DNA from: Axinella damicornis
Taxonomy: Eukaryota > Porifera > Demospongiae > Axinellida > Axinellidae
NCBI GenBank assembly: GCA_963931865.1
Contig: OZ007507.1
Span: forward strand, 11,818,932 to 11,882,931
Direction: 5' to 3'
Length of the DNA: 64,000 nucleotides
Position 1 is the first letter of the stretch. The number at the start of each line of letters is the position of its first letter. Positions 48,206-60,036 of this stretch are shown here, one piece after another. A program made the translations under genes and the position numbers. The notes below the pieces were generated by a model. The model did not search any database, was not told the DNA's origin, and worked only from the letters and a program-made list of their open reading frames with translations.

Positions 48206-48458
48206 TTAGCTCAAGGGAGGGGTGGGGAGCATTGGGGGGTGGGGCGCATTGGGGGGTGGGGCGCATTGGGGGGTGGGGCGCATTGGGGGTGGGGAGCATT
48301 GGGGGGTGGGGAGCATTGGGGGTGGGGAGCATTGGGGGGTGGGAGGTGGGGTGCATGGGGGGTGGGAGGTGGGGTGCATGGGGGTGGGAGGTGGGGTGCA
48401 TGGGGGTAGGAGGTGGGGGGTGGGGTGCATGGGGTGGGAGGTGGGGTGCGTGCTTGTA
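48206..48458. repeat. G-rich minisatellite
   Basis: About 14 copies of a 15-24 bp unit of the type gcattggggggtgggg. Repeated G-runs make quadruplex formation possible. Pro/His-rich and Gly-rich ORFs here are artefacts. Confidence 0.9.
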
Positions 48459-49194
48459 GGGATCAATGGGGAAAATCATGATATACATCTAATATGCATG
48501 TGAAGAAGCAATTCTCATGTTCCAACCACTACCTAGCAACTATAATATAATGTACTTAATGTAGCTAACATAGAGATGTTGATTTAATTTATGCTTTTAC
48601 AGTTGAATAATTGACACCTCTGATTCCTTACAAAAAGTGTCACATAGTATACTATGGCAGAGGTTGACAGCACTGGAGCATGCAGCAAGAGAGAGCTGAT
48701 CTCATGATCTGTAGTGCACAGAAGGAGATAATAGGTTGGTGGCATAGTAGATAGGGCCAAGGTTTGTAGTGGCAGGCCAGAGATCAGCAGTATAGGTGCA
48801 GCATGAAGATTGTGGTGGGACAGGAGTGCAGAAGACATAATTTATTATATCAGAGGTGCATGGAGAGGGCATGCGCATGGGGTTTAAAACTTTACCTTGC
48901 ATGAAAAACTCTTGATTTGTAAACCAACCCCCACCCCTCCCAGTGCATGACATGCCTACAGCTGAGTAACACACCCACAGCTGAGTGACAACTCTCAAGT
49001 GAAATTGTTGTAGAAGCCAAACTCATAAACATAAAAGTACTTGGACAGCACTAAAATTTGCAGTACAGTACATGTATTATGCATTTCAAGTTGCGTTATT
49101 ACACCACTAGAAAAAGGCACACCTGTGCAGCATATACAAGCTATACATGACACAGTCACTTGCGTGCTATACTAAGGTAGGAAATCCACACAGT
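48459..49194. other. Intergenic / 3' flank of the DNAAF8-like gene
   Basis: No gene, RNA or clear repeat was recognised. Confidence 0.4.
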
Positions 49195-52100
49195 TCACTC
49201 CTCAACTTCGAGTAGTTGTAGCACTTGCTTGGCCTGGAGTGGAAACGAACAGGATGAAATCATAAATCTACGTATACCCTGTTTAAATGTGTACTAACCT
49301 CCTTTGCATTTCTTGGGACGATCATGTCTGCCAGAAGCTTGTCCACCTGCTCAGCATTGCCGCGATAGGATGACTGTACAGTACTAAGATGTGTATAGCA
49401 CATAGTATTCACATTTGACTATAACAAAAAAAAATAACCTTGAGAATCAGGAATTGGGTCTAATTAGCAACTACATGCACTCAAACTCCAATTCTGCTTA
49501 CATATACCGTAGTCTCTCGAAAATACACCCACCCTCGAAAATACGCCCACCCCCCTTTTTCGTGACAAGTTGTTGCAAAGGGTCATTTATTACTCGAAAG
49601 TACGCCCACCCTATTAGCTCGAACAGGAAAGCACTTGGGAAGAAGTACTGTCAAAGAGGTGGGACTAAGAAATGAAGGCTGGCAATCGCGGTACTAATTA
49701 CAATGAATTTCATTATGTTGTATCACATTGCATAATCAGCTGTGCATGAGTTGCATGACATGAGACCGTGCACGCGCTGTGCATTACATGACGGTTTGTG
49801 TCTTCGATCGTGTGTGCAATCGCCTAGCGTTAGCACTAGCAGACTACGGATTTCTCGGAAGCAGCAAGTCCCGAAGATGGTCTGCGTGCTCCACGTCATT
49901 CAAGCACTCCTGCTGTGTCTTGTTTCCTGTTCTTGCAGCTACTCACACGAAGAGACTGTTCCTGCTCACTAAGAAACTCCGGAAGTAGTAGCTGTAGTAA
50001 AGCCTTGATAGTATGACTGTTGCAGTATGGCTCTCGTATATTTGCATGTTATTTGCATGTTATTTGCATGTCCTTGGGTGGGCCTACTTTCAAGTAGGGT
50101 GGGCCTATTTTCGAGTCAAGGGTGGGCCTATTTTCGGGAGAGGGGTCCTCGAAAATACGCCCATCCCCCTCTTTGAACAGATTCTAAATTCATCGCCCAT
50201 GGGCGTATTTTCGAGAGACTACGGTAATAACATTTAGCACCTACATGCAGGATAGCGCTACCCATACCTCTTCAGGATTAATGGGAAGCAAGAGGCTGCA
50301 TTGTCTCTTCTCAACACCATCACAAGGGATGGCCCATCACACAGTTTGTCCACCTTGCAAAAGGACACAATTATAGATTCATGTCTGTACCAACATAAGC
50401 ATGCTTCCTATAGCCACTAGTCTAGTGGATTGTTACTATTGGGGGTCTAAAATTAACAAGTGAAAACAAATGGGTCAGACAAACAGGTTAGGACTGAATC
50501 AATATGCTCTTTTTCGATACTGCTATTGTAACACAATAATTTTGCGTGAAGCCAGCCTCAACTCTAACCAGTACTAGTACTCCTGCCCCCCTTCATGATG
50601 CCAACACATCTGCCTACATGTGTAGGTATACGTAAAATGTTGCTGAACCTTGCTATTAGCTGCGTGAGAGTGCAACTGTTAGCATGTATACATCTATCTA
50701 CATAGCCAAAAATTCTATGGCTGACAACAAACTTTTGGCAACAATTTGAACAGACTGCCACCACCAATATCATCAATCAATCACCTTGTAATCCTCCAAG
50801 AAACAGCAGCACAGTGCTCTTGCTCTTTGCTCTGAGAAGAGGACCATGCGCAGACCTCGGACCTCAAACCCTGCCTGAAATACCAACTCCAAAGCAGAGA
50901 TAAAGCTTGGCTGCCTTTCATCGTGTTGTTGGATGAAACTAGGAGGCACCACAACACATGTTGTCTCCAGTAAAGGAGAACTACTGCTGTCTGAAGAAAC
51001 GTGTCCCCCTGCAGCCGCCATACCACCAACATCATCACACACTGGGCAAGGAATCTAGAGGTGGATAGTTATAATAGCAGGAGCTTATGCATGTACCAAA
51101 TACAGTGGTGAAAATGAACGCCCGATTAGTGTTGTCGAATACATGTCCACTATGGCTTATAAGGAGTTTTGGTAGAGCTGCCAAATTGACAACACATGAC
51201 ATGAAGCCTAAAATTTAAGCCAGTCAGAATCTCCTTCATGCCACTTCACCACAATCATAACCTCCTGCCAACCAGCTGCAATTTGGGAATTCACATGCAA
51301 CCTCAAACATTGAAGTCTGGCTTCATTCCTAGGAGTTCACCTCAGCTAAGGTGTCTAGTAATGCCAGCGTGGAATTTTGGTATTCACTTAGTCTCGTGCC
51401 AGACCCTCTCTTCCGTGCGTATGAGGGTCTGGGAATGAGACTAGGTATTCACTTTTCACTACATGTCACATGACTCGTATATGGGTGCAATACATCATAA
51501 CAAGGAAAGGGCAACGGACACACAAGCTAAAGACATATTTACCCACCAAATACATGTTAGGTCCAGCCCTCAATAAGCTCTTCTATGCAGGCAGAAAACC
51601 AAACAAGAGCAATCCAATCCCCAAACATGCATACATACACATCTGAACTATAGGTAGGCATATAGAATGATGTTAGCCAGGGGGGGTGGGACAAGGTCCG
51701 TGCGCACGTGGTACAATTAACATTCCATAGGTATAGTGCACAATAATATACAAGAAGTATGCGGAACTAGCAGACTAGTAACAGCTCTAGCGCTGACTTA
51801 TCGCTGGGGTTCGATGGGGTTCGATCGCTTTATTGACTTCCTACCTGATGCTAAACACTTGAGTGCGGTCGACAAGTCTGCATTCGCTGATATTCTCGGT
51901 GAGTCTGCATGGTCACTTACATAACTGCTCAGTACAGGCACGTAGTAGTGTGTAGTGGCTTATACCAAGTTCGGTCACAGTCTTTGCATGGAGGTTACTC
52001 TTCAGGATGCTTTGAAAGCGCAATGCAGCCTTCTTCCACGGAGAAAAGCAGTAGAACAACTTTGCATTACGTCATACAAAATGACAGTGCACGTGATCTT

Positions 52101-55100
52101 GTCCTACCCCCCCTGGATGTTAGCTGTGTAATAAATTCATCCTCAGCCATCTTACATCATGTTCCTTGGTGGTGGTAGTTGGTGGACAGCACAGTCCCCT
52201 GGTAAAGTAGTTCTTCACGTCCCGCACAGCTGAGTTGAAACTTTGAGAGTCTACAGGGAAAGAATTGGTATGCCTTGCTTTATGCTCACACGTACACGTT
52301 GCGAGCTCTGCATGTCATGCTACTTTGCAGTGTTCATAAGCTCCTGGTACTGCGATAGGCTAAACTATCATGCAGCCATGACTGGACATATTGGTCACTG
52401 GCCACAAGTCTCCCTCACATGAGAGAGCCTGCTTGTACGTGGAGGAACTCAGGATGAACGGCCTCAGCTGCTGTTCCAGGTACCACACTGCATTGACCCT
52501 CTGCAAACACACCACAAACCGGCACTCCTCCGCCTGTGCAAGAACAAATAACATGGCCCTCACCAAAAATCCAGAAGCTTATATCTCACAGACGACAATA
52601 CCATACACATGGCTAGCTGTACTAAATGTACCAGTAGTAATTTCACCCCCGGTGTGTGTGTGTGTGTGTGTAGGGGGGGGGGGGGGGGGGGGGGGGGGGG
52701 ACCTACTTATGCGCCCTTGGTAACGTATAATGTTATTAAGAAAGTCTTGGTTGGTGATGATTACATTGTGTTCATGGTAGTAGCAAGTTTTGTTGTGCCC
52801 CAAAGATACCAACAGCACACAAACTGAAACCAGACTGCTTCAGAGGAACTACCGGTACATTCACTCCGCATATTCCAAACAGGGAGGGTTTAGTGGTACA
52901 TATACATTCCTAACACTGTATGCTTTGTTTGTTTGTCTGTGTGTGAATAGCAATTTGCAATATTGCAACAACCTACTCCCTACAACATACCCATGTACCT
53001 GAGTTTCAGACTGGATTTCTTCCGTGACCGTTTCCTTGTCTGTGAAATGTAGTGCCAAGCCAACGAAGTTGAAGTCTGAGCGAGAAAGCTTCTCCAGAAT
53101 TTTCACAAGAAGCTTAATCTGGGACGAAGGCACTGTTAGCACAGAGTACACAAGCTTTGGAGTACTTTGTAGGCTCTGAAGGATGGTGCAGTCGTGCAAC
53201 CAGGCTGGGGGGACATAAGAAGCAAGTGCCCAATTTTCGGGATCACTGAAAAGCTCTTTGTCGGTAAAGAACATGGAAGTAAGGGAGAATGCTTCTCGAA
53301 AACTAGGTGAGATGATCACCTGTAGCTTTGGCTCAGAAGTGGTGGAAGTGTGGAGTAATGACTTGGAACTTTGAGGCAAGAGGTTCTTGAGCCTCTGGTT
53401 GCTGCTGATTCCTCTGAACACAAGCAAAATGACAGGTGCATCTGAGAGAGACTGCACAGATGGCTGGTAGAGGGGGTCTTCTGGTGAGAAGGGACATAGC
53501 TGTTTTGCATGGAAGCGTGAAAGCTGGGGCAGAAACTTCAAGCCAAGAAGCTCAAAACCACCAAGTTGTTCTCGTTCGTTATTGTTATGACCAATGCTGT
53601 CATTCGACTTGGAAGCAAGAAGTGCTGGGTCCCCAGGATCGTGAATGGGTTGAACATTGAAGACACTACTCAAAAGTCGTACTGCTTTTGGTAGGCTGTT
53701 GCCCTGGGTGACGGCAATAAAGCAAAGCTCCTCCTGGAGTGGTCCTCCAGTATCCCTCCCTTCAGCTAGCTGGGGCTGTGAGCTACTAAGTGCACCTGTG
53801 GATGAAAAGTCGCCAACTACTTTCAAAACCTCCTCAGCAAACTCCGTTGTGTGAACTATTGTGCCGGGAGTATTAAGGCTTACTGGGATGTCAAGATTAC
53901 TTTCCTCAACTAAACTTGAAAGATCAGCTATAATGGCATTTCTGAGTGCCACTGAGTGTACGGCAGCATTTTCCCTACCAAGTATGAGCAAAACCGAAGG
54001 TGAGGGTGGTGCGTACTGGGTATGCTCTGCAAGTAAAGGGTGAGCTACAAAGTCCACTATGGCCGGGGAGGGTGGAGTGGAAGAAGGAGTGAAGTGGGCA
54101 ACAAAACAAGGAGAGATGTTGAGAGCTACAGCTCGCTTTGAGTTCAGCCGGATTCGCTTGACTCCAAAGATATCAAAGCCAAGCTGGCTACAGGAAGCCA
54201 GCACAGCACTGTAGCAAGAAGGTGGAATATGGGGTGAGACCACAAGGACTATCTTGCTGTAACAAGGGGCTATCAATAAAGCTCGGTTTGAAATCAATGG
54301 TGGAAAAGCAGCATCAGGAAGAGGCGATGGAAGGCTATCTTCAGATTCACTTTCAGAGAATCGGACACGTTGCCGTTTCCTTCTCTCAGATCTTGTTCGA
54401 GCATCCGAGACTCCCAGTACGCTCCCTGTTTTCAAGCATCCCCTTCCGCCAAACCACTTGGCAAGTGCAGCCGATGCACGGTACGGGGTGTGGACACAGT
54501 GAAGTATTCCCCTCCCTGGAAACCCAAATAGAGCACTGAGGGATTGCGGGTCTGTTACCTTTGCCAGAGTGCTATCTTCAGGTCCCACTATCTCTAGCCA
54601 GCGGTATGTTGCATCCGGACCACGAACGGCAACAGCGAGTGTCAGCTTGTGTGGCGTACTGTCACCAGAAGACATGTCAATGGAGCTACCGGCTTCCCCA
54701 AAGGCAAGCCTGAGTCCAGCTATGTCAAGACCACTGAGGAGAATGCTGTGAAAAATGGAGAAGATAAACCCTCCCATCGCGAGGGACTGCTGGCATACGG
54801 TGGTGACGGTTGTCTGAAGCTTTGTGTTTGACTTCAGGCACTGGTTTGATGGCAGGCAGCCGGGACTGTACCTGCTGTACCAGAAGAAGCTAACAGGCAT
54901 TGTGAGAGTGGAGTGATCACTGTGGAGTGAGAAGACTCCACTCAGAGGAAGGTGAAGCAGTGGTTCTAGGGATGCTCGTACAGTGGTGGAAATCCATTTC
55001 TGGATTGTATTATCTTCCAGCAGTTGTTCAAAGGGAGCGGCAAAGGTAGTGTTGTGGATAAAGTGGTTCAACGTCTGAACGGTAGGGGTGAATAGGAAGT

Positions 55101-58100
55101 GCTCCAGGGGTGGGCTTGCATTAAAAACGGGCATGCACTCACCATTACTGGTGCTGGGCTTGGGGGTACAATCACTGAGTGAAACCACGCCCATAATGAC
55201 AGCAGGATTGCCATCAAAGATGGTCTGCTGCATAGCGGTGATTCTGAATGGGATGCTCGTACCAGGAGGGTGCTCTTTGCCACTGACACTCTGAGGACGT
55301 CCACTCTTAAGCATGTGTGTATTTCCAGCTATGATAGCTGTGAGCCAGGTGAGGACCAACGAGTGGAACACCTGCTGTGTGGTCATGTCCAGTTCAGAGA
55401 AGGCTTCAGGGAGGAGAGTCAGTCCGTGCTCAGAGAGTGGAAGGACCAGGAGTGCATCGGTCCTCATTGTTGGGTCAACGGAGGTGATTAGAGGTTCAAA
55501 GGATATGTCCTAGAGAGGAAAAAAGTACTTCAGCTAGGACAGTGTTCACACCCCAGAACCAAAATTGTAGTTCACCCCCCATGCAGTGAGTGTACCTCCT
55601 GTATTACTAATCATGTGAATCATAGTTTGACTACCTCATGCAAGATGCAATCGGTGGCAGGAGTTTCAAAGTGAGAGGGAGGTTTCTTGGACCAGATTTT
55701 ACGCTGCAGCAGTAGCTTCAGCTTCTCCGTATCAACCACAGCTTCCTGAACCTCATCAGTTGGGGCTCTCTCTACGTCCTGCAAGACAGTCTGCACTAAG
55801 GCCTCCCTCCTCACAGGCTCCTCATCACTGCTGGTAGTGTAGCTGTCATTTCTCCGTCTCTGTGGTTGCTTCTTTTTTCCTCGGTCCTCAGAAGAACCGG
55901 CCTTGGTTTCCTGACTACTCACACCCTTCTTTTTAGCTTTCTTTGATTTCTTTGCGTGCTTCTTCGCAGATGCCTTCTTGCCCTTTGTGGGAGAGGGGGG
56001 TGGCTTCAGATCGGTAGTAGCCTGCTTGGAGGTCATCAGTTCATTCTGCTGGGACACATCTGAGCTCAGTGCCTCACTCTCTGAAAGACTTGATGAAAGA
56101 GTGAGAGAGTCGTTGCTTCTCTGCCTGTGAGTTGTCGTTGTTTCCTTGGTAACCTTCTCCGATATGTTCCTACAACTTGAAGCATTGGAGGTTGGTGCTA
56201 CATCACTGCTTGATTTCCAGTCTTGAGTGGAGACACCAGTTTGTTCAACTTGCTGACAAGCACTAGTGGAGCTGGTTTCACCTGGACTGGCACCGCCACT
56301 GCACTGAGCTTTGCTCTGCCTGGTTCTGCTTCCTGTGATGGTACTTTGTGAACTAATATTCTGTGGTGTGTCATTATGCCATCCACCACTTGCTAACTCC
56401 CCCCAGGAAGACGGCTGTGGGTGGCTCGTAGAAGGTGAAGGCACCGGCCTGTGTGATTCCTGGAGATTGTGGCTTTTCTGAGCACCGGCCTTCAGTTGTT
56501 GCCTCTGCGCAATCCAGGCGTAGGGGTCGTCATTATCTTCACTCTCAGAGCTGGACCTGCAATCAATTACACACGATGGTTGGTGAACCTTAACATCACT
56601 GCTGACGTATGGCAGAGAGAAAATCAATCCACCGGTAGAACACTCTGGGACCAGTACTAGTTGTGATTGGAATCAATAGACCTTCCAAGTACTAGTGAGA
56701 TGCTCTTACGTATACCACCAACCCACTGGGCCCATGGCAGAGGAGCAGAAAACATTTACATACAGCAGCATTGTGTAGAGGTCAATGTCATACATGACCA
56801 CTGCTATACGGTTGCATACCCTTCTGGTCTGCCTCTGAGCGCTAGCAGTCTCTGCGCACTGGAGCTAATACCATTGGTGTAGGAGGGTTGTGGCTGCTGA
56901 TCCCCCATATGCTGCTGAGGTCTTAGGTCAAGGAACACAGTCGGCCTCTCACTAGGGGCGTCTGGAGCCTGGTGACCGGGGCTGGTAGGAGCTTTGAAGA
57001 AGAGAACAGAGCATTATATGTTAACAACCTATACATTTTACCCCATGCACATTCATTAATTGCAGAACTGAAATAAGTTTAATCTGTCAGTGTGGACAGA
57101 CGTGTACACTGTACATATGTCATGTTACACAAGTTAAAATTGCACTTGGACATTCTCTTGGAATGGTCAGAAAATGGCCAGTGGTCATTTTCAGCTTGGT
57201 AATTGCAAAGTGGACATTAGTCCGGGAGGGGTTTAGGGGAGCGTTAGCGTTGGGGTCTAGGCGTTAGGGGGCTAACTGTTCAGTAAGAGTTGGCTACAGT
57301 TGACTACATACTATGTGCACTTCCTGCTGGACCTATAGCACTTTTCTATGTATTGGAGCATACCTCGCTGTACAGTTGTGGCATCCAAGATGGTGGAAGT
57401 CCCAACGGACACAGTAAGTTTCGACTGCTTTCGGTTCAGTTGCTCCAGTTCCTTCATCAGCAATGCATTGCCACTTTCAGCACCAGTGTGCACAACAGGA
57501 AGAGTGGGCGGGGCTCCTTCCAGCCCAGTACTATCAAGAATGGGGGATTCCCCTCTAACAGCCCTGGATTTTACCTCACTTTCAACTTGTTCCAACATTC
57601 TGTCCAGCTCAGATTCATGGATGGTCTCCAGGCGATTTAAGGACAGCAGGTCTCTCTGCCCGTGAAACTGTGCGTTAGTACTTGAAGGAAGCTCACCCAT
57701 GACTGCTGGATTAACACAGCCTACTCCACTCACTCCTGAACAATTCTCTGTTGACTGGGTTTCAGGGAGCTCTTGGTCTTGTTTGGATTCTGTTTGTTTT
57801 CCTGCTGCAGAATGCATGGCAGTTATGGTGTCAATCAGCAGCTGCTGCCTCATGGCTCTTGCCTCTTCTTCTGTACTGCTCGGGTGGGCTTCCTCCTCCT
57901 CCATGCAGTGCTCAGAGCTCTGCAAAATGTCTGTGAATTGTGACCTGAACTGTTGCCACCTTGCCTCCTCACTGGCAGCATCCAGTTGGAACTCCTCTGC
58001 CACAATGTCTCTACCGATTTCAGTTTGTAGATCTTCCCTCTCGGAGGTAACTGGTTCAGCTGGACAGTCTCCACTCTCATCTGAGAAACCTTCTGGAAAA

Positions 58101-59394
58101 GAAGCCCTCCCTTGCTGCCATGCTAAAAGCGGCATCTCACCGTCAGACTGTTCACCTCCATTGGCTGCACAATACAGGTCACGGAGCACATGATCACTGC
58201 TGCCCAGCCCCGCCCCTTCCAAGTGCTGGGACCTTGAGAATGTCTGCAGGCTACCCTCACTAGCATCTGAGTCCTGAACGGAACAAGCAATGAAAGTGCA
58301 GTCAGGCTTAGACTTGGCATAAAATGTTCTCCAGTGAATAGTTCCTTATAAGCAGGTACTAGCTACTGGCGTAATTTCCTAGCACATATATACTAGTTGC
58401 ATGTAACCAACCCATTGTGCTGGTGGTCTGGCCACATTGGACTGCCAAGAGTCTGGATGACGTGCACGTAGTTACTTCCAGTATGATACAGGGTTCTTAA
58501 CTAGAATTGGTTCGTCAAACACACTTGACCCCATATCAGTACACAGAAACACACTTTGTCAAAGGTTGTGTTAATGAGAGAGGTTAGTCTATCAAGCTAG
58601 ACCAAATTTCTCTTGCTCCAGATGTTGGGAACAGACGCTGCAGAAGTTGGGGGTGGACGGCCCGTACCAAACTTCCAGAGCGAGAGAAATTTGGTCTAGC
58701 TCGATAGAGGTGTGCTTGGGAGGCACTTATTAGTGCACTGTTAGTAGACCCATTGCACTTACGTCATGTTTCCGTGATATTTCTGCATATTAAAGTTTGT
58801 GCCGCCATCTTGTTGTACCATAATACATTGGCAGCATATGCAGTACTGGTATCAATTGAAACGTGCCCTCCAACATTGGTAAGCCTTTCATTAGCCTACA
58901 TAACAATGGCATTCATTCGATTTGGTGGATCACTGCACTCACCGAGATCACCATAGAATTAAGCTCCTATCTCAAGGTACACAAGCATAGCGGCAGTTTT
59001 CTGTTTTCGTTTGTATATTCAAAGTGATGACGTCAGCTGCAATGGGTCTATCTATAAGGCATAGACATATTATTATAGAGACGTAATCTATTTATCTATG
59101 GCTCAGGGCTGTGCCCCCACAGGCATCCTCAGCTACATTTATCAGCTCAGTATTGCGTTTGAGTGGTAGACTAGACTAGGTCACACCGGTAACACTAACA
59201 GAAATAGTATACGGATTAGTACACGGAGATAGAAATATGCGCTATGCATGATCAACTGCGCATCTGACAATGGCACGCAGTGAGTATGAATGAAGGTATC
59301 TTACCCCATCAGAATTTCCGATCTCAAAGTCTGCAGCTGGGAGGCTGTTCCCGAGGTCTCCCAGTACCCTCGATACGTCCTCACCCCCCTCCAT
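49195..59394 (-). CDS. DNAAF8/C16orf71-like protein with tandem degenerate NDP-kinase-like units
   Basis: Exons: 59394-59305, 58273-57364, 56991-56820, 56556-55635, 55509-52999, 52533 to about 52383, 52250-52156, 51054-50785, 50353-50268, 49383-49299, 49233-49195; total about 1,780 residues. The start MEGGEDVSRVLGDLGNSLP and PTVFLDLR in exon 3 resemble vertebrate C16orf71/DNAAF8 (cytoplasmic assembly of axonemal dynein; about 520 residues), from memory. The middle is acidic and Lys/Ser-rich. From exon 5 on, about five units echo the nucleoside-diphosphate-kinase fold, clearest in exons 8-9: TCVVVPPSFIQ, FQAGFEVRGLRMVLFSEQ, LCDGPSLVMVLRRDNAASC. The active-site NxxHGSD is not intact (nearest NMSSHDS), so catalysis is unlikely. 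The exon 6 donor is unclear: no GT fits the phase. The large exon 5 (837 codons) is intronless. Ortholog naming is moderate; the multi-exon model is strong. Confidence 0.7.
49507..50224. mobile_element. Mariner-like MITE, TA target
   Basis: Ends CCGTAGTCTCTCGAAAATAC and its reverse complement, flanked by TA. Internal copies of tcgaaaatacgcccac and the inverse gtgggcctattttcg repeat several times. It lies in the intron between exons 9 and 10 of the DNAAF8-like gene. Confidence 0.8.
51389..51443. mobile_element. Hairpin mini-element, TAGTCTCG family
   Basis: A 55-bp element flanked by GGTATTCACT on both sides (10 bp), in an intron of the DNAAF8-like gene. Confidence 0.85.
51678..52115. mobile_element. 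438-bp MITE with 9-bp target duplication (Mutator-like)
   Basis: The ends CAGGGGGGGTGGGACAAG and CTTGTCCTACCCCCCCTG are flanked by perfect GATGTTAGC duplications (51669-51677, 52116-52124). No transposase is present. It is intronic in the DNAAF8-like gene, about 30 bp from exon 7. Confidence 0.85.
52649..52701. repeat. (GT)n followed by poly-G
   Basis: A compound microsatellite: a GT run, then TA, then about 28 G. It lies in the intron after exon 5 of the DNAAF8-like gene. Confidence 0.9.
58589..58707. mobile_element. Fold-back repeat
   Basis: Arms tatcaagctagaccaaattt and aaatttggtctagctcgata face each other across about 70 bp, in the first intron of the DNAAF8-like gene. No target duplication identified. 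Confidence 0.65.
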
Positions 59395-59874
59395 CCTGTT
59401 ATCGTAGGTATGTAAACAAAATTAATACCGGAAGTATTTTACTAATTAACTGCGAAGTTCACTGCATCATGTGCATGCACTCAGCTCAGTGACTGCACTA
59501 TTATTTAGCACTTCGAACGTCAGCGCTCTGATCACCGAGCTGCAGCAACAGATTCAAAAGTCACAGCCAGGTACCGATTAGTTTTGATGTTACCAGCCTC
59601 GTACTGGGTCGTCTTGGTGCATGGTAGGTAGACCATATTATAGCTAAATTTACCCTCCAGGCAGTATAATACTTGCGATGGGAACACCCAGGGGGGATAG
59701 ATCATGGACAACTGTCCATGAATAGATGGATGGATAGATCGGTGACCGATAGATCGGAGATAGACAAGATGGGTGTAGCTAGTGCTGAGCTGATTTACTA
59801 CTGGATGGACGATTGTTTACACATATAGTACATGCACACACACACCACATACACACACATACACACACACAGCG
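59395..59874. promoter_or_regulatory. Possible divergent promoter
   Basis: 480 bp between the start of the DNAAF8-like gene (minus) and the membrane micropeptide ORF (plus). Contains GATA-type short repeats (59720-59765) and CA repeats (59834-59871). No TATA box. Promoter role is positional inference. Confidence 0.35.
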
Positions 59875-60036
59875 ATGGAGAACCAGGCTGTTATTGAAGC
59901 CAGTGTGAAGCTCTATTCTGTGCTGGTCGGGTTCCTCCTGGTCCTCATCTTCGTCCTCCCCTGTGTCCTGTTTGCCCTCATCTCAAAGTTCTTCCAAAAA
60001 ACCACTCGCCCAACTCGGGTCAGTCTAACAATTTAG
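59875..60036 (+). CDS. 53-residue single-pass membrane micropeptide (or first exon)
   Basis: The ORF starts MENQAVIEASVKLYSV, then a strongly hydrophobic helix (VGFLLVLIFVLPCVLFALI, about residues 18-36), then a basic tail SKFFQKTTRPTR and stop after VSLTI. This has the shape of a small integral membrane protein with the basic side in the cytosol. CGG|GTCAGT at 60018 could be a splice donor, and cacacag|CG just before the ATG could be an acceptor, so it may be one exon of a longer gene. No family recognised. Confidence 0.5.
   Translation: MENQAVIEASVKLYSVLVGFLLVLIFVLPCVLFALISKFFQKTTRPTRVSLTI

Noticed and set aside
48177..48488. Pro/His-rich minus ORFs and Gly-rich plus ORFs
   Set aside because: Products of the G-rich minisatellite, with no splice or domain support.
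57699..58193. 164-residue plus-strand ORF
   Set aside because: Antisense shadow of exon 2 of the DNAAF8-like gene, whose splice phases and continuity are consistent.
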